Notes: a model not told the origin generated them from the letters alone. Counted from the stretch's first letter, positions 53,391 through 62,396 are shown. The stretch: 64,000 nt of DNA from Arthrobacter sp. zg-Y1110 (GCF_025244865.1 NZ_CP104272.1:1488001-1552000), one strand, 5' to 3'. Program-made: numbers and translations.

Positions 53391-55334
53391 ATGGATAAGC
53401 TCGGGAACACCGAATGGACAACCGAAGAACCAGACAGTGAAGACCCCCAGCGGGAAGGCAATGTTGGGAAAGCGGATGCGCCCCGCACAAGTTGCACTCT
53501 GTCGGTTTACCGGGCGGAACTGGAAGCCGAGCCTTCCGTGGCCGCTGAAGCCGTCCCCGGCACCGAGCCAGCTGACCATCCCGCCCCTGCCGAAGGTCCC
53601 GGCCCTGCCGAGCACGCCAAGGCCGACCATCCCGGAGCTCCTGCCGCCGCCCCCGATTCTGACGCCGGCCCCGCCGATCCCGAAGCTTCCGCCGCCCCCG
53701 ATTCTGACGCCGGCCCTGCCGACAGTTCCGGAGCCGATAGTTCTGCCTCCGATTTCCCAGACGGTTTCACCGGAACGCTGGCCCTGAAGAACGTTGAAGC
53801 CTTTGATGCGCAAACGGTCGCCGAGGCCCTGTCCCGGATGGCGCATTTGATGTCCTGGATGCAGGCGCAGGAAGCCCGCCTGGTCAACCGGATGGGGGAG
53901 CTCTTCCGCGACGACATGTATGCCGCTTCCAAATGGATCGACCCGGGGCTGGCCTTCAACCTCGCAGCTTCCGAATGCGCGGCCATCCTGAATGTCCCGC
54001 AGGTCACCGGACAGCGCCTCCTCAGCGAAGCGATAAGCCTCTGCACTTCCCATACGGCAACCCTGGCCGGGCTGGAAGAGGGGCGCCTTTCCTACCAGCA
54101 TGCCCAAGTGGTGCTGGATCAGTGCCAGAACGTTCCTGCGGAGAACCTCCCCGGGTTCGAAGCGGACCTGCTGAAGGCTGCGGAGGGCCAGACCCGGTCC
54201 CAGTTCTCCTGCAAGGCCCGCCGGCTGCGGGAGAAATGCTATCCGGAGACCGTCAGCACACGGCACCTGACCGCGTTCGAGCAGCGCAAGGTCACCCTGG
54301 ACCGGGAAGAGGACGGCATGTCCTGCCTGTCGGCCTATCTGCGTGCAGCGGAAGCGCAGCAGATCTATACGGCGCTAAGCGCTGCGGCGCGGGGTGAGCA
54401 GGCGGGAGGGGATTCCCGGACCACGGATCAGCTGCGTGCGGATATTCTGGCGCAGCTGCTCATGGGCGGCAGCCGGGGACTTTTTACGACGCCCGGAACC
54501 CCGGACGAGGCCGGAACCGACGGCAGGACCGGAACCGGACGTGGGAGCGGCGATCCCGGTGAAACTGGCGGGTCCGGGTATCCTGGCGGGTCCACCGGCG
54601 GGCCTCGAGACTACCGCGGTTCCGGGCGCACCGGCGACGACACTGGCGCAGCCAGCCAGGGCGAGGAAGACACCGGTTTCGGGGGCGGCTCAGAAAGAGC
54701 CCCCGATCGCCAACCCGGACCGGACGAAGGGATTGTCCCGAGGGCGGAGATCATGGTCCTGATCAGCGCCGAAACCCTCTTCGGAGCCGACGACCAGCCG
54801 GCAGAGCTGCACGGTTACGGACCCATCAGCGCCGAGGAAGCCCGCAGGCTGGCTAGGAACGCGGCGGGCTGGACCGGGCTTGCCCAGGACCCGCAGACAG
54901 GTGAAATCCTGGGCGTCGGTCGGCGGCGGAAAGTACCTGCCGGGCTGAAACGTTGGCTCCGCGCCCGCGACGGGACGTGTAGGTTCCCCGGCTGCAGGGT
55001 CAGCACCGCAAATGCGGATATCGACCACACCGTCGACTGGGCGCGGGGCGGACCCACGGACCATGGAAATCTGGAGCACCTGTGCCGTCGGCACCACCGG
55101 TTCAAGACGCTGGGTTTCTGGAAGGCCTTCCAGCCCACCCCCGGGGTGATCGAGTGGACTTCGCCTACCGGCCGGATCTATCGGACCGAACCGTTCCTGG
55201 AACTGGATCCATCGCAGGCCCCGGCACCGGGGCGGAGCCCGGATTCAAAGCGGGAGGATCCGAGACAGGCAGAATCAGCGCCGAATGATCCAGCGCGGAA
55301 TTATTCAGTGCTGGAAGAAGTGCCGCCGTTCTGA
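53391..55334 (+). CDS. DUF222 / HNH endonuclease-domain protein (13E12-repeat family)
   Basis: A 647-residue protein. Residues 1-125 are low complexity, with a 15-residue repeat around APDSDAGPAD encoded by a 45-bp direct repeat (53646 and 53691). The DUF222 domain follows (about 130-330: LSRMAHLMSWMQAQEARLV, QRLLSEAISLC), then a Gly/Thr-rich linker (about 360-440). The HNH nuclease is C-terminal: RDGTCRFPGC, ANADIDHTVDWARGG, HLCRRHH, with all catalytic His/Asn/His residues. This family is repeated many times in actinobacterial genomes and its biology is unclear. The start lacks a good ribosome site. Confidence 0.9.
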   Translation: MDKLGNTEWTTEEPDSEDPQREGNVGKADAPRTSCTLSVYRAELEAEPSVAAEAVPGTEPADHPAPAEGPGPAEHAKADHPGAPAAAPDSDAGPADPEASAAPDSDAGPADSSGADSSASDFPDGFTGTLALKNVEAFDAQTVAEALSRMAHLMSWMQAQEARLVNRMGELFRDDMYAASKWIDPGLAFNLAASECAAILNVPQVTGQRLLSEAISLCTSHTATLAGLEEGRLSYQHAQVVLDQCQNVPAENLPGFEADLLKAAEGQTRSQFSCKARRLREKCYPETVSTRHLTAFEQRKVTLDREEDGMSCLSAYLRAAEAQQIYTALSAAARGEQAGGDSRTTDQLRADILAQLLMGGSRGLFTTPGTPDEAGTDGRTGTGRGSGDPGETGGSGYPGGSTGGPRDYRGSGRTGDDTGAASQGEEDTGFGGGSERAPDRQPGPDEGIVPRAEIMVLISAETLFGADDQPAELHGYGPISAEEARRLARNAAGWTGLAQDPQTGEILGVGRRRKVPAGLKRWLRARDGTCRFPGCRVSTANADIDHTVDWARGGPTDHGNLEHLCRRHHRFKTLGFWKAFQPTPGVIEWTSPTGRIYRTEPFLELDPSQAPAPGRSPDSKREDPRQAESAPNDPARNYSVLEEVPPF

Positions 55335-55344
55335 CCAGTTCGCG

Positions 55345-55791
55345 TCAGGGTTGGGTGCGCCTGCAGGGCGCGCCCTCCCGGGGCAGGCGCAGCGCCAGCA
55401 CGACGACGGCAGCACCGATTCCCACGAACACCGCTTCCAGCGGCTGGAACTCAATGACCGCTATTTCCCAAGCCTCGAGACCTATCAGGGCGAGCCCGGC
55501 GGCGATGGAAAGCGGCCGTGCAGCCCGGTGGCACCGAAGGTGCAGCATGCCGGCGGTGAGGTAACCGCCGCCGCAACCCACGGCAAGGAGGAGGCCCGGA
55601 AGCCGCCAGTCCCGAAACGGGGTCCGTCGCAGTACGGACGGATCAGCGTGCAGGAAGGCGCCGTCAGGCTGCAGGGCCAGGAGGATGCCGCCACCGAGCG
55701 CTGCTCCAGCTGTGCCGAACTCCAATCCCATCAGTGACCGCTCTTCGCGGGAATACCTTGGAGCGCCCACCGCGTCCTGATGCCGCATCAT
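55345..55791 (-). CDS. Small four-helix membrane protein
   Basis: A 148-residue protein. A short polar start (EERSLMGLEFG) is followed by hydrophobic segments at about residues 22-40, 60-80, 90-108 and 115-135, with GLLLAVGCGGGYLTAGML and LIGLEAWEIAVIEFQPLEAV. No family is recognised. Two ATGs at 55791 and 55788 follow GGAG; the frame upstream is not supported. It converges with the DUF222-HNH gene, ten bases apart. Confidence 0.65.
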   Translation of the reverse strand: MMRHQDAVGAPRYSREERSLMGLEFGTAGAALGGGILLALQPDGAFLHADPSVLRRTPFRDWRLPGLLLAVGCGGGYLTAGMLHLRCHRAARPLSIAAGLALIGLEAWEIAVIEFQPLEAVFVGIGAAVVVLALRLPREGAPCRRTQP

Positions 55792-55894
55792 GCTCCGACT
55801 ATGGACTGCAGACACAGTCGCGGTCCACCGGCCGCAGTTCCAAATTCCCGAACGCGTTGGCGTATCGTAGCGATGGCGGCAGAACGCCGCAGAA

Positions 55895-55913
55895 CCGGCA
55901 CGTTTCGTGCCGG
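55895..55913. promoter_or_regulatory. Perfect hairpin/palindrome before zapE
   Basis: CCGGCACG-TTT-CGTGCCGG: 8-bp perfect arms, 33 bases before the chosen zapE start. It may be an operator or a leader stem-loop. It overlaps a GTG at 55907 that could otherwise start the gene. Confidence 0.45.
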
Positions 55914-55945
55914 AAGCAGGCATCAAACGGACGGAAAAGCGCGCA

Positions 55946-56983
55946 GTGGCACAACTCGAGCACCTGACAGAACGGACTCCCCAGGTATCGGTGGATGAAC
56001 TGCTGCAGGGATTCTTCCCATCGCCCCGGTTCGGCAGCGTGTCCTTTGATTCCTACCGTCCCGATCCGGAACAGCCCTCGCAGGCCAAAGCCGTGGGCGC
56101 GATGCGTTCCTTCGCGGCCGACGTCGACACCCCCGAGCCAAGCGGCCTGCGGAAGTTCTTCGGCGGCAAGAAACCCGAGAGCAAAGCCGGGTTCTACCTG
56201 GACGGCGGATTCGGCGTCGGCAAGACCCACCTGCTGGCCTCGCTCTGGCATGCCGTGGAAGGGCCCAAGGCCTTCGGCACGTTCGTGGAGTACACCAACC
56301 TCGTGGGTGCGCTCACCTTCCGCAAGACCGTGGAGGCGCTGAGCGCCTACAAGCTGGTCTGCATTGACGAATTCGAACTCGACGATCCGGGCGACACGGT
56401 GCTGATGTCCCGCCTGATGCGTGAACTGGCCGACGCCGGCGTGAAGCTTGCGGCTACGTCCAACACCCTGCCGGGTTCCTTGGGTGAGGGCCGTTTTGCC
56501 GCCGTCGACTTCCAGCGCGAGATCCAGGTCCTGGCGGACCAGTTCGACGTCGTCCGCATTGACGGTGAGGACTACCGCCACCGCGGTCTGCCTGAGTCGC
56601 CTCAGCCGCTGCAGGACGGGGAGCTGGAAGCGCGGATGGAAACCGAATTCTCCGGCCGGACCGTCGCTGTTGATGACTTCTCCGAACTCATCAACCACCT
56701 TTCCCAGGTCCACCCGAGCCGGTACCGGCAGCTGCTCGACGGGGTGGAAGCTGTTGCCTGGCACAACGTCCAGACCATCACCGAGCAGTCCGTGGCGCTG
56801 CGCTTTGTGGTCCTTGCCGACCGGCTGTACGACAAGGACGTGCCGATCCTGGCCAGCGGGGTGCCGTTTGATCAGCTGTTCACCAAGGAAATGATGGCCG
56901 GCGGGTACATGAAGAAGTACTTCCGCGCCGTCTCGCGCCTGACCGCACTGGCCCGCGAGGGCCAGACGGGCGAAGCGTCGTAG
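55946..56983 (+). CDS. zapE: ZapE/AFG1-family cell-division ATPase
   Basis: About 345 residues. The P-loop is DGGFGVGKTHLLASL (about residue 85), Walker B is LVCIDEFELDDPGD, the sensor region LAATSNTLPGSLGEGRF, and the terminal part ALRFVVLADRLYD matches the family. It is a single-AAA-domain ATPase that acts at the division septum in E. coli (or as AFG1 in mitochondria). The start is uncertain: GTG 55946 places the hairpin at 55895 in the leader, while GTG 55907 would add 13 residues. A terminator follows. Confidence 0.9.
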   Translation: MAQLEHLTERTPQVSVDELLQGFFPSPRFGSVSFDSYRPDPEQPSQAKAVGAMRSFAADVDTPEPSGLRKFFGGKKPESKAGFYLDGGFGVGKTHLLASLWHAVEGPKAFGTFVEYTNLVGALTFRKTVEALSAYKLVCIDEFELDDPGDTVLMSRLMRELADAGVKLAATSNTLPGSLGEGRFAAVDFQREIQVLADQFDVVRIDGEDYRHRGLPESPQPLQDGELEARMETEFSGRTVAVDDFSELINHLSQVHPSRYRQLLDGVEAVAWHNVQTITEQSVALRFVVLADRLYDKDVPILASGVPFDQLFTKEMMAGGYMKKYFRAVSRLTALAREGQTGEAS

Positions 56984-57003
56984 CAGGACCCGCTTAAACG
57001 GCG

Positions 57004-57044
57004 GAAGCGCCGGTGCCGCCTCTCGGCGGGACCGGCGCTTCTTT
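57004..57044. terminator. Terminator between zapE and the antitoxin-family gene
   Basis: GAAGCGCCGGT-G-CCGCC pairs with GGCGG-G-ACCGGCGCTTC, giving 16 pairs and one mismatch around TCTC, followed by TTT. It serves zapE and possibly also the convergent gene. Confidence 0.85.
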
Positions 57045-57061
57045 GTCGTGCTCTCGGGTTG

Positions 57062-57316
57062 TTAGGCCGGAGGCGTCTGCCCGGGACCGTTGCCGGTTCC
57101 CGGCTCGCGGTTGCGGTTGGTCTTATCAACTGCTTCCGAGGCCTTGTTCTGGAAACCATCGATCTTGCTGGAGTACTTGCCGCCGGTCTTCTGGTCGACG
57201 AAGTTCCCTGCCTGATCGATGCCGCCCTTGATCTTGTCGGCATTCTGTCCGACATATCCGGTGGCCTTTTCCTTCAGCTCACCGGCCCTGCCTTTGAGCT
57301 CGTCAAATACAGACAC
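57062..57316 (-). CDS. Small MT0933/Rv0909-type antitoxin-family protein
   Basis: An 84-residue, highly charged, helix-prone protein. It reads FDELKGRAGELKEKATGYV, then NADKIKGGIDQAGNFVDQKTGGKYSSKI, given here in part: the DxKTGGKY pattern is characteristic of the PF14013 antitoxin family. No toxin gene is adjacent, so in this setting it may be a stress protein like CsbD. The start is GTG, with an exceptional Shine-Dalgarno sequence. Confidence 0.8.
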   Translation of the reverse strand: MSVFDELKGRAGELKEKATGYVGQNADKIKGGIDQAGNFVDQKTGGKYSSKIDGFQNKASEAVDKTNRNREPGTGNGPGQTPPA

Positions 57317-57330
57317 GGATCACCTCCTTT
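57317..57330 (-). promoter_or_regulatory. Extended Shine-Dalgarno sequence, full anti-16S complement
   Basis: On the minus strand the leader reads AAAGGAGGTGATCC directly before the GTG. It is complementary to the whole 3' end of 16S rRNA over 13-14 bases, well beyond the usual 4-6. The AGGAGG core is six bases from the start codon. Confidence 0.85.
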
Positions 57331-57422
57331 CACAGGGGAAACCCGCTCGTTTCCCGTTCGCCTCCATGTTAGGTCCCGCAGGGGTTGGAGGAAAGGACTT
57401 TCCTCTGCGGGCATATCCTTCG

Positions 57423-58691
57423 CTATTCCCCGGACCCGTCCTCCCGGACGCCGTCACCCGAATGCCGATCCGAACCGCCATGGTGGTGATGGTAGCCGCG
57501 GCAGTTGTCGTCGAGTTCGATCCGGATGATGCTGGCAGACGTCGGAGCCGGTTCTGCCGGAGGCTCCGCAACCGGCGGGGCCTCGGGGCCTGGTCCGGCC
57601 GGGAATCCGGCGAGAGCATCCACTGACGCGTACAGGGCATCCCCCCGCAGTTCCAGGGCGGCCGGTTGATTGGCCTCCAGAAACAGCTCGGGGGTCCCTG
57701 ATCCGGCCGGCACTACCGAAATCCGGTTGCCGAACAGTTCCGCCACGAAGATGTCTCCATTGTCGTTGACGGCGAGTCCGGTGGCTCCGGCAAAGCCGGT
57801 GGCGACGAGTTCCGTAGCACCGGTGGATCCTTCTACACGGAACACGGATCCCGGAGATCCTCCCTCCGGCCCGCCCGGCAGCGAGGTCACGTAAAGGGCG
57901 CCGTCGGGTCCGCGTTCGACGTCGGTCGGCACCGGTTCCAGGTTGTAGTTGAGTCCCACCGTGCAGGCCGGCAGCCCGAACCCTGCGGCCGTTTCGGCGG
58001 TAATCGTGAATGGCACAGGAGGCAGCACCGCGATCGTCACGATTTCGCCGTCGTCGCCTACCTGGATGAGGGCGTTCATTCCCGCGTCGGCCACGATGGT
58101 TCCGCCGTACCGGCCGGGAAGGGAGGCTACCGGGTTGGAGTCCGGCAGGCCGGTGTACGGAGCAGGGGCAACACCGGGCGGCAGTTGTGCCGCGCATTCG
58201 GCGGGAAGCGCCTCCTCGAAGCCGTAAGTGTTGATGCTGTCCGGATTCTCGGCGAATTCGTAGGCGGAAATGTCCGCGACGGTCTCGATGTTGCCGTCCC
58301 GGTCAATGGACTGCAGCAAGGTGACGTTGGCTACCGGGTCGTTGCTTCCGGCGCCGGTAGCAACCGTGTAATAGGTAGCTCCGCGGTCGCGGGAAACGGA
58401 ACCGGGGGAATAACCGTCGGGTGCCGTTGCCAGGACCTCGGGTTCTCCGCCGTCAGTGATGCGGGTCAGGAGCGTAGTGAATGATTGGGCTACGTCGAGG
58501 GTGCCGCCACGGCCGACGGCGAAACTCAAGGGACCGAGCAGCCCCTCGGCAACGGTGGTCACCTCCCCGGCAACAGGTACGGGTGATGGTGATGGTGGGT
58601 GGTGCCGTCCGCCGGCGGCCGCAGGTGAGGCTGCCAGCCCCAGAGCTGCGGTTGCGGCAAGGACAGCGAGGGTAGGTGATGATTTCTTCAC
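57423..58691 (-). CDS. Secreted ScyD/ScyE-family beta-propeller protein
   Basis: A 422-residue exported protein. The signal peptide (residues 1-26, ending SPAAAG) is followed by a six-bladed propeller with the recurring patterns [20 protein letters not shown] and [21 protein letters not shown]. The C-terminus is rich in His, Gly and Asp (YHHHHGGSD) and could bind metal. The ScyD/ScyE name comes from cyanobacterial scytonemin clusters, but no such cluster is here and the function is open. The start is the GTG at 58691, seven bases after GAGGAG. Confidence 0.85.
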   Translation of the reverse strand: MKKSSPTLAVLAATAALGLAASPAAAGGRHHPPSPSPVPVAGEVTTVAEGLLGPLSFAVGRGGTLDVAQSFTTLLTRITDGGEPEVLATAPDGYSPGSVSRDRGATYYTVATGAGSNDPVANVTLLQSIDRDGNIETVADISAYEFAENPDSINTYGFEEALPAECAAQLPPGVAPAPYTGLPDSNPVASLPGRYGGTIVADAGMNALIQVGDDGEIVTIAVLPPVPFTITAETAAGFGLPACTVGLNYNLEPVPTDVERGPDGALYVTSLPGGPEGGSPGSVFRVEGSTGATELVATGFAGATGLAVNDNGDIFVAELFGNRISVVPAGSGTPELFLEANQPAALELRGDALYASVDALAGFPAGPGPEAPPVAEPPAEPAPTSASIIRIELDDNCRGYHHHHGGSDRHSGDGVREDGSGE

Positions 58692-59049
58692 GGTGATCTC
58701 CTCAGCATTGGTGCGGTGCAATGCGAGACTCGCCTCTTGGCCTCCCGTGGTTCCCGGCCACGCCCCCGGCCAAGGCATTCAAAGCCTAGGGGCGGCCGAC
58801 TATGCCGAACACGTAGTTTTGGCACATGCGACGCCGAGGCGGTCAGAAAAACCAAGTAGTCGACGGGGTGCCTATGCGAGTAATTTTTACGGTCCCGCCC
58901 CACCGTCACTGAACTGATTCGAACTGCCACCGTTGCGGTCGCCGCGGCAATCACCCCAGCGGGCGTGGCTGCGTAGACTGCCCGGGTCTTCGTGGTGGAC
59001 TGGCGTCGATCCTGCACTACCGCCCCGACGCGATAAATGAGGACCCTCG
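58692..59049. other. Intergenic region without a supported gene
   Basis: The 358-bp divergent space between the ScyD-like gene and the CPBP protease gene. Open frames here are composition artefacts with no ribosome sites or family features. It must hold both promoters, but I see no convincing box or operator. Confidence 0.6.
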
Positions 59050-59982
59050 ATGCCTGCACGAATGCTGCCATCCGCGACGCCGTCTCCGCTTTCGGAACAG
59101 GCACGCCAGCCGATCGAGCGGGGACGCGCACTTCGGGCTGCGCTCCTTGGATGGGTGTTCCTCGGCGTCGCCCTTGGAGCCGCCATAGGGATTGCCGAAG
59201 CCCTGGGCCTGGCTTTTGGCTGGGGACGGCTGGATGAAGTCCTGTTGCAGGCGGTCCTGATGTCCGCCGTCGTGGTGCCGGGTATCGTGCTGCTGCGTCG
59301 CCGGCTGGACCACCGCCGCTTGGAAGGGCTCGGTCTCAGCCGCTCAGTCGCCCGGCCGCTGGCCATGGGCGTGGCCGTCGGCGCACTCACCGGCCTCATC
59401 GTCTGGCTACCCGCCGGCCTGGTCGGATGGATACGGGTGGAAGAGCTGAACGTGGCCGCCTTCCTGGGCTTCCTGCTCCTGAACGGCGTGGTGCTGGCCC
59501 TCTATGAGGCGCTTCCGGAGGAACTTGCCTTGCGCGGGTACGTCTGGACGAACCTGCGGGACGGCTGGGGCCTGGCTGTTGCGACGCTGGTGACGACGGC
59601 ACTGTTCCCGTTCATTGGACTGGTGGTCGGGCCGGTGCGGTGGGCTATCACCACGGTGCTTGGCGGCGACGGAGGGGGAATCGAAGTGTTTCCCGCAGGC
59701 AATGACCCCATCATCTACATCGTGCAGCTGGTTCTGTTCGGGCTGGCGCTCGTGGCGGCCCGGCGTATCCCGGTGCCCGGGGCGTTGCTGGTGGCGGTCG
59801 CCTTCCACTGGACGCAACTGACCGTCACCCGCACGATGCTCGGCGGAACGGGATGGCTTGACTCGGGATGGACCATCACCTGGGTGGAGCCGGATGCGAT
59901 TGCCCTGGTCTTGGTGCATATCGTTCTTGCCGGCGTGGTCTTCATAGCCGTACGCCGCATAAAACGGCGTTCTGTTTACTGA
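59050..59982 (+). CDS. CPBP-family intramembrane metalloprotease
   Basis: A 310-residue membrane protein with about eight helices. Motif 1 is EALPEELALRGYVW (EExxxR, about residue 155), motif 2 contains FPFIGLVVG in place of the usual FxxxH, and motif 3 is VAFHWTQL with the second metal His-x-x-x-N/Q. The missing first His makes full proteolytic activity uncertain. GAGGA lies six bases before the ATG. Its 3' end overlaps a pseudogene remnant on the other strand. Confidence 0.85.
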   Translation: MPARMLPSATPSPLSEQARQPIERGRALRAALLGWVFLGVALGAAIGIAEALGLAFGWGRLDEVLLQAVLMSAVVVPGIVLLRRRLDHRRLEGLGLSRSVARPLAMGVAVGALTGLIVWLPAGLVGWIRVEELNVAAFLGFLLLNGVVLALYEALPEELALRGYVWTNLRDGWGLAVATLVTTALFPFIGLVVGPVRWAITTVLGGDGGGIEVFPAGNDPIIYIVQLVLFGLALVAARRIPVPGALLVAVAFHWTQLTVTRTMLGGTGWLDSGWTITWVEPDAIALVLVHIVLAGVVFIAVRRIKRRSVY

Positions 59983-60292
59983 AGCCATCGGGGGAGTAGT
60001 CAATGGGCGTCCGCGGTTCAAACACTTCAATGCCCGGGTCCGGTGACCCATGAAGCAGGTACCCGGAGGAATGGACGAGCAGGTCCAGGAAGGCCCAGAT
60101 AGGCAGTCCCTTCGGCGGCAGGAACCACCCACCGTCGGCGGCCGCGGCAGCCAGTACGATTCGATCTCCTCCATGGCGCCACCCTGGACCTGTCGCTTTC
60201 TGGCCGGCTGCCTGAGAGTTCCTGGCTGAACCGGAAGAGCGGATGCGGTAGGCGGCCGCCTCCAGGGCGGCAGGGGAATGAGGTAGCGTTCC
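59963..60292 (-). pseudogene. Remnant of a 'LLHGS' domain protein, both ends missing
   Basis: A minus-strand frame open from 60292 (after a TAG) to 59942, without any ATG or GTG start. It reads protein-like: LEAAAYRIRSSG near the beginning, then LPIWAFLDLLVHSSGYLLHG, then IEVFEPRTPIDYSPDGFSKQ and NAV. It then breaks off exactly where it enters the CPBP gene. I recall similar VHSSGYLLHGS...FEPR proteins of about 200 residues in related actinobacteria, but cannot search. It is best explained as a truncated gene fragment. Besides it, the 350-bp gap holds nothing else. Confidence 0.45.
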
Positions 60293-60332
60293 CTAATCAG
60301 GACCGCCCGCGCAAACGATGAGGGGGAAGGCC

Positions 60333-60815
60333 ATGGCGCCGCAGGCACCGGCAAGCAGTGTCAGGTTCGTGGAACGTTCGCCCGGTTGGCTTAGGTGGGG
60401 AGGCGGCGCGTTGCTGGCGGCAGTGGGTTCCGCGCTGGCCGTTGGGGCAGCCGCCGAGTCGGTCTGGCCGCTGTATTTAGCTGCTGCGGCGCTCCTGCTC
60501 GCTGCCGGCTGGTGGTGTTTCCTTGCGCGGATTACGGTCGCAGTGGACCAGCAGTACGTCACCCTGAGGGGACCGCTGTGGAAGCGCTCCATTCAGCGCC
60601 GAAACGTCCAGGACATCACGGTGGCCAAAGACAACGGGCTGAACTCCGGGCTCGTGAACTGGCCGGTGACGCGGCACGCACGCGGCTCCCTGACGAGACT
60701 GAACATGGGCGGCACCGGTGCCGTCACGTTCTCCGACGCCGCCGGCCACCGCTACCAGGTGGTGCTGGCTGATCTCCCGTCCGCCGAACAGATGGCACTG
60801 GCCATCGGAAACTGA
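60333..60815 (+). CDS. Membrane protein with PH-like domain
   Basis: A 160-residue protein. Two transmembrane helices (about residues 20-40 and 45-65) are followed by a beta-rich domain resembling bacterial PH domains ([20 protein letters not shown], then [20 protein letters not shown]). The function is unknown. The ATG at 60333 follows GGGGGAAGG; an ATG at 60318 precedes that site and is rejected. Confidence 0.75.
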   Translation: MAPQAPASSVRFVERSPGWLRWGGGALLAAVGSALAVGAAAESVWPLYLAAAALLLAAGWWCFLARITVAVDQQYVTLRGPLWKRSIQRRNVQDITVAKDNGLNSGLVNWPVTRHARGSLTRLNMGGTGAVTFSDAAGHRYQVVLADLPSAEQMALAIGN

Positions 60816-60854
60816 TCGGTGCTGCGAACACGCCGGTGTGCCACAATCGTGGCC

Positions 60855-61352
60855 ATGCCGCTCACTTCTGTTTCGACCGCCGACGGTACTCTTCGGATTT
60901 CCTGGACGTTTCCCGCCCCCGCGCAGGCCGTCTGGGCGGGGTTCACTGACGCCGCCCTTTTGTCCCAGTGGCTGGGCCTTCCTGTGGAATGCGACGTGCG
61001 AACGGGCGGAACAATCGTCGTCGACCATAGCGGAGGCTACTTGTCCCGTAGCGTCATTACTGACATGGACGAGCCGCGCCGCTTGGCGATGAGCTGGGAG
61101 TTTCCCGAGGAACCCGAATCGCGGATCCAGATCCGGCTGCGTGACGCGGAGGAGGGGACCGGACTGGACTTCAGGCACCATGATCTGGGGGCCCTCGTCG
61201 ATTCCTACGGGCCCGGCTGGATTACCCACCTGACATACCTGGAGGGCGCCGTTGCCGGGGCCACCATTCCTGCGTCCCGGTTCTGGCCGTTGCATGCCAC
61301 TTTCGAGACGTTGTATGCCGCACGCGTGGCAGCGGACGCGATCAAGGGCTGA
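60855..61352 (+). CDS. SRPBCC (AHSA1-type) protein
   Basis: A 165-residue START-like protein. It has ISWTFPAPAQAVWAGFTDAA, LLSQWLGLPVECDVRTGG and LAMSWEFPEEPES, all in the AHSA1 order, and a C-terminal helix. The ligand is unknown. CACAAT (60842-60847) lies seven bases before the ATG, suggesting a leaderless transcript. Its last eleven bases overlap the convergent GNAT gene. Confidence 0.85.
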   Translation: MPLTSVSTADGTLRISWTFPAPAQAVWAGFTDAALLSQWLGLPVECDVRTGGTIVVDHSGGYLSRSVITDMDEPRRLAMSWEFPEEPESRIQIRLRDAEEGTGLDFRHHDLGALVDSYGPGWITHLTYLEGAVAGATIPASRFWPLHATFETLYAARVAADAIKG

Positions 61353-62319
61353 CGGTTTCCTTCTGCAGGATGAGCTCGGTCTCCACGGGCGTGAACCCGA
61401 GGCGGGTGTTGATGGAACGCATCCATACATTCCGGTCATCGCTGCTGGTCCTGACTTTGCGGACGTTTCCCAGTTCGACGGCGCGGTGCAGGGAAGCCAG
61501 CTTCACGGCCGCTCCGAGGCCGTGGCCGCGGTGGCCGGAGACCACGAGGGTCCCTTCGATGTGCGCCGGCCGTTCGGTATCGGCATCAGCGACCAGGCAG
61601 GTCCAGGCGGCAACGTTTCCGGCTGCGTCCACGGCGATCGACTCGAATACCGTGGATCCCTGGGCAACCCAGAGGTCCATCTCGGCGGCATACTCACCGG
61701 GGGATACGGGTGTCTCGCCCCAGGCGAGCTCGCCGTTGGGCGCCTCGGCATCCACGAGGCCCTTGATCTGCCCTACCTGTTCCCGGAACCGCTCAGGGAC
61801 GCCGTTGACGTGCGTTGAGATTTCGTAGCCGGGCGCCGTCGTCGGGCCGGCAAGCTGTGTGTCACGGAGATCCAGTTCGACGACGGTTTCGGTGGTTGCC
61901 GGGGAATAGCCAAGAGGGGAAGCAAAATTCTGCATAAGAGCGCCCATTTCGGCCGAGGTCGCCCGGATGGCGCTTGCCACGAACCTGACCGTGGACGCAG
62001 GACTGGCGTCTTCGGCGGCACGTGCCAATGCAGAACCAACTCCTGCGTTTTGGTAAACGGGGTCGACCCAAACGAATATCCATGTGGTGTCCGGAGTGTC
62101 GGGTGAATGCATGCCGGCCGCGAAACCAATCAATGTGGTGCCGTTCCATGCGCCAAGCAAATGGTTCTGCCATCCGTTAGGTGTGCGCCAGCCAAGAATC
62201 CGGGCTTCCTTGCTGGGGGAAATCCAACCGGGCCTTACGCTTTGGTTTGCCGCGCATTCAATGCGGTAGGCCTCGGCCATGGCGCTGTCATTATCGAGGT
62301 CCAGCGGGCGGATTTCCAT
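61342..62319 (-). CDS. Tandem-domain GNAT acetyltransferase
   Basis: A 325-residue protein with two GNAT folds. The first (residues about 1-150) has VDPVYQNAGVGSALARAAED. The second (about 165-320) has VVSGHRGHGLGAAVKLASLH and the end pattern MRSINTRLGFTPVE. This layout resembles mycothiol synthase and other double GNATs of actinobacteria, but this is not MshD by any motif I can see. TAGAGT (minus, 62327-62332) lies seven bases before the ATG at 62319. Confidence 0.85.
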   Translation of the reverse strand: MEIRPLDLDNDSAMAEAYRIECAANQSVRPGWISPSKEARILGWRTPNGWQNHLLGAWNGTTLIGFAAGMHSPDTPDTTWIFVWVDPVYQNAGVGSALARAAEDASPASTVRFVASAIRATSAEMGALMQNFASPLGYSPATTETVVELDLRDTQLAGPTTAPGYEISTHVNGVPERFREQVGQIKGLVDAEAPNGELAWGETPVSPGEYAAEMDLWVAQGSTVFESIAVDAAGNVAAWTCLVADADTERPAHIEGTLVVSGHRGHGLGAAVKLASLHRAVELGNVRKVRTSSDDRNVWMRSINTRLGFTPVETELILQKETVSP

Positions 62320-62396
62320 AGGCCACACTCTAAGGTCTTCAGGGATGTTTATCGGCGCCGAACCGCGGGAAAGTTGCCTAGGGCGAAAGGCCAGCT

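Noticed and set aside
52737..54266. A 509-codon minus-strand frame through the tandem repeats
   Set aside because: It overlaps sseA and the HNH gene, includes a 104-bp unit that breaks the repeat phase and has no recognisable domain. The repeats are treated as non-coding.
57062..57316. Toxin-antitoxin pair
   Set aside because: Only the antitoxin-family protein is present; the neighbours are zapE and a secreted propeller protein, and no small toxin frame is adjacent.
57317..57330. 3' end of a 16S rRNA gene
   Set aside because: The plus-strand match GGATCACCTCCTTT is only 14 bases and is a ribosome-binding site read on the minus strand; no rRNA sequence flanks it.
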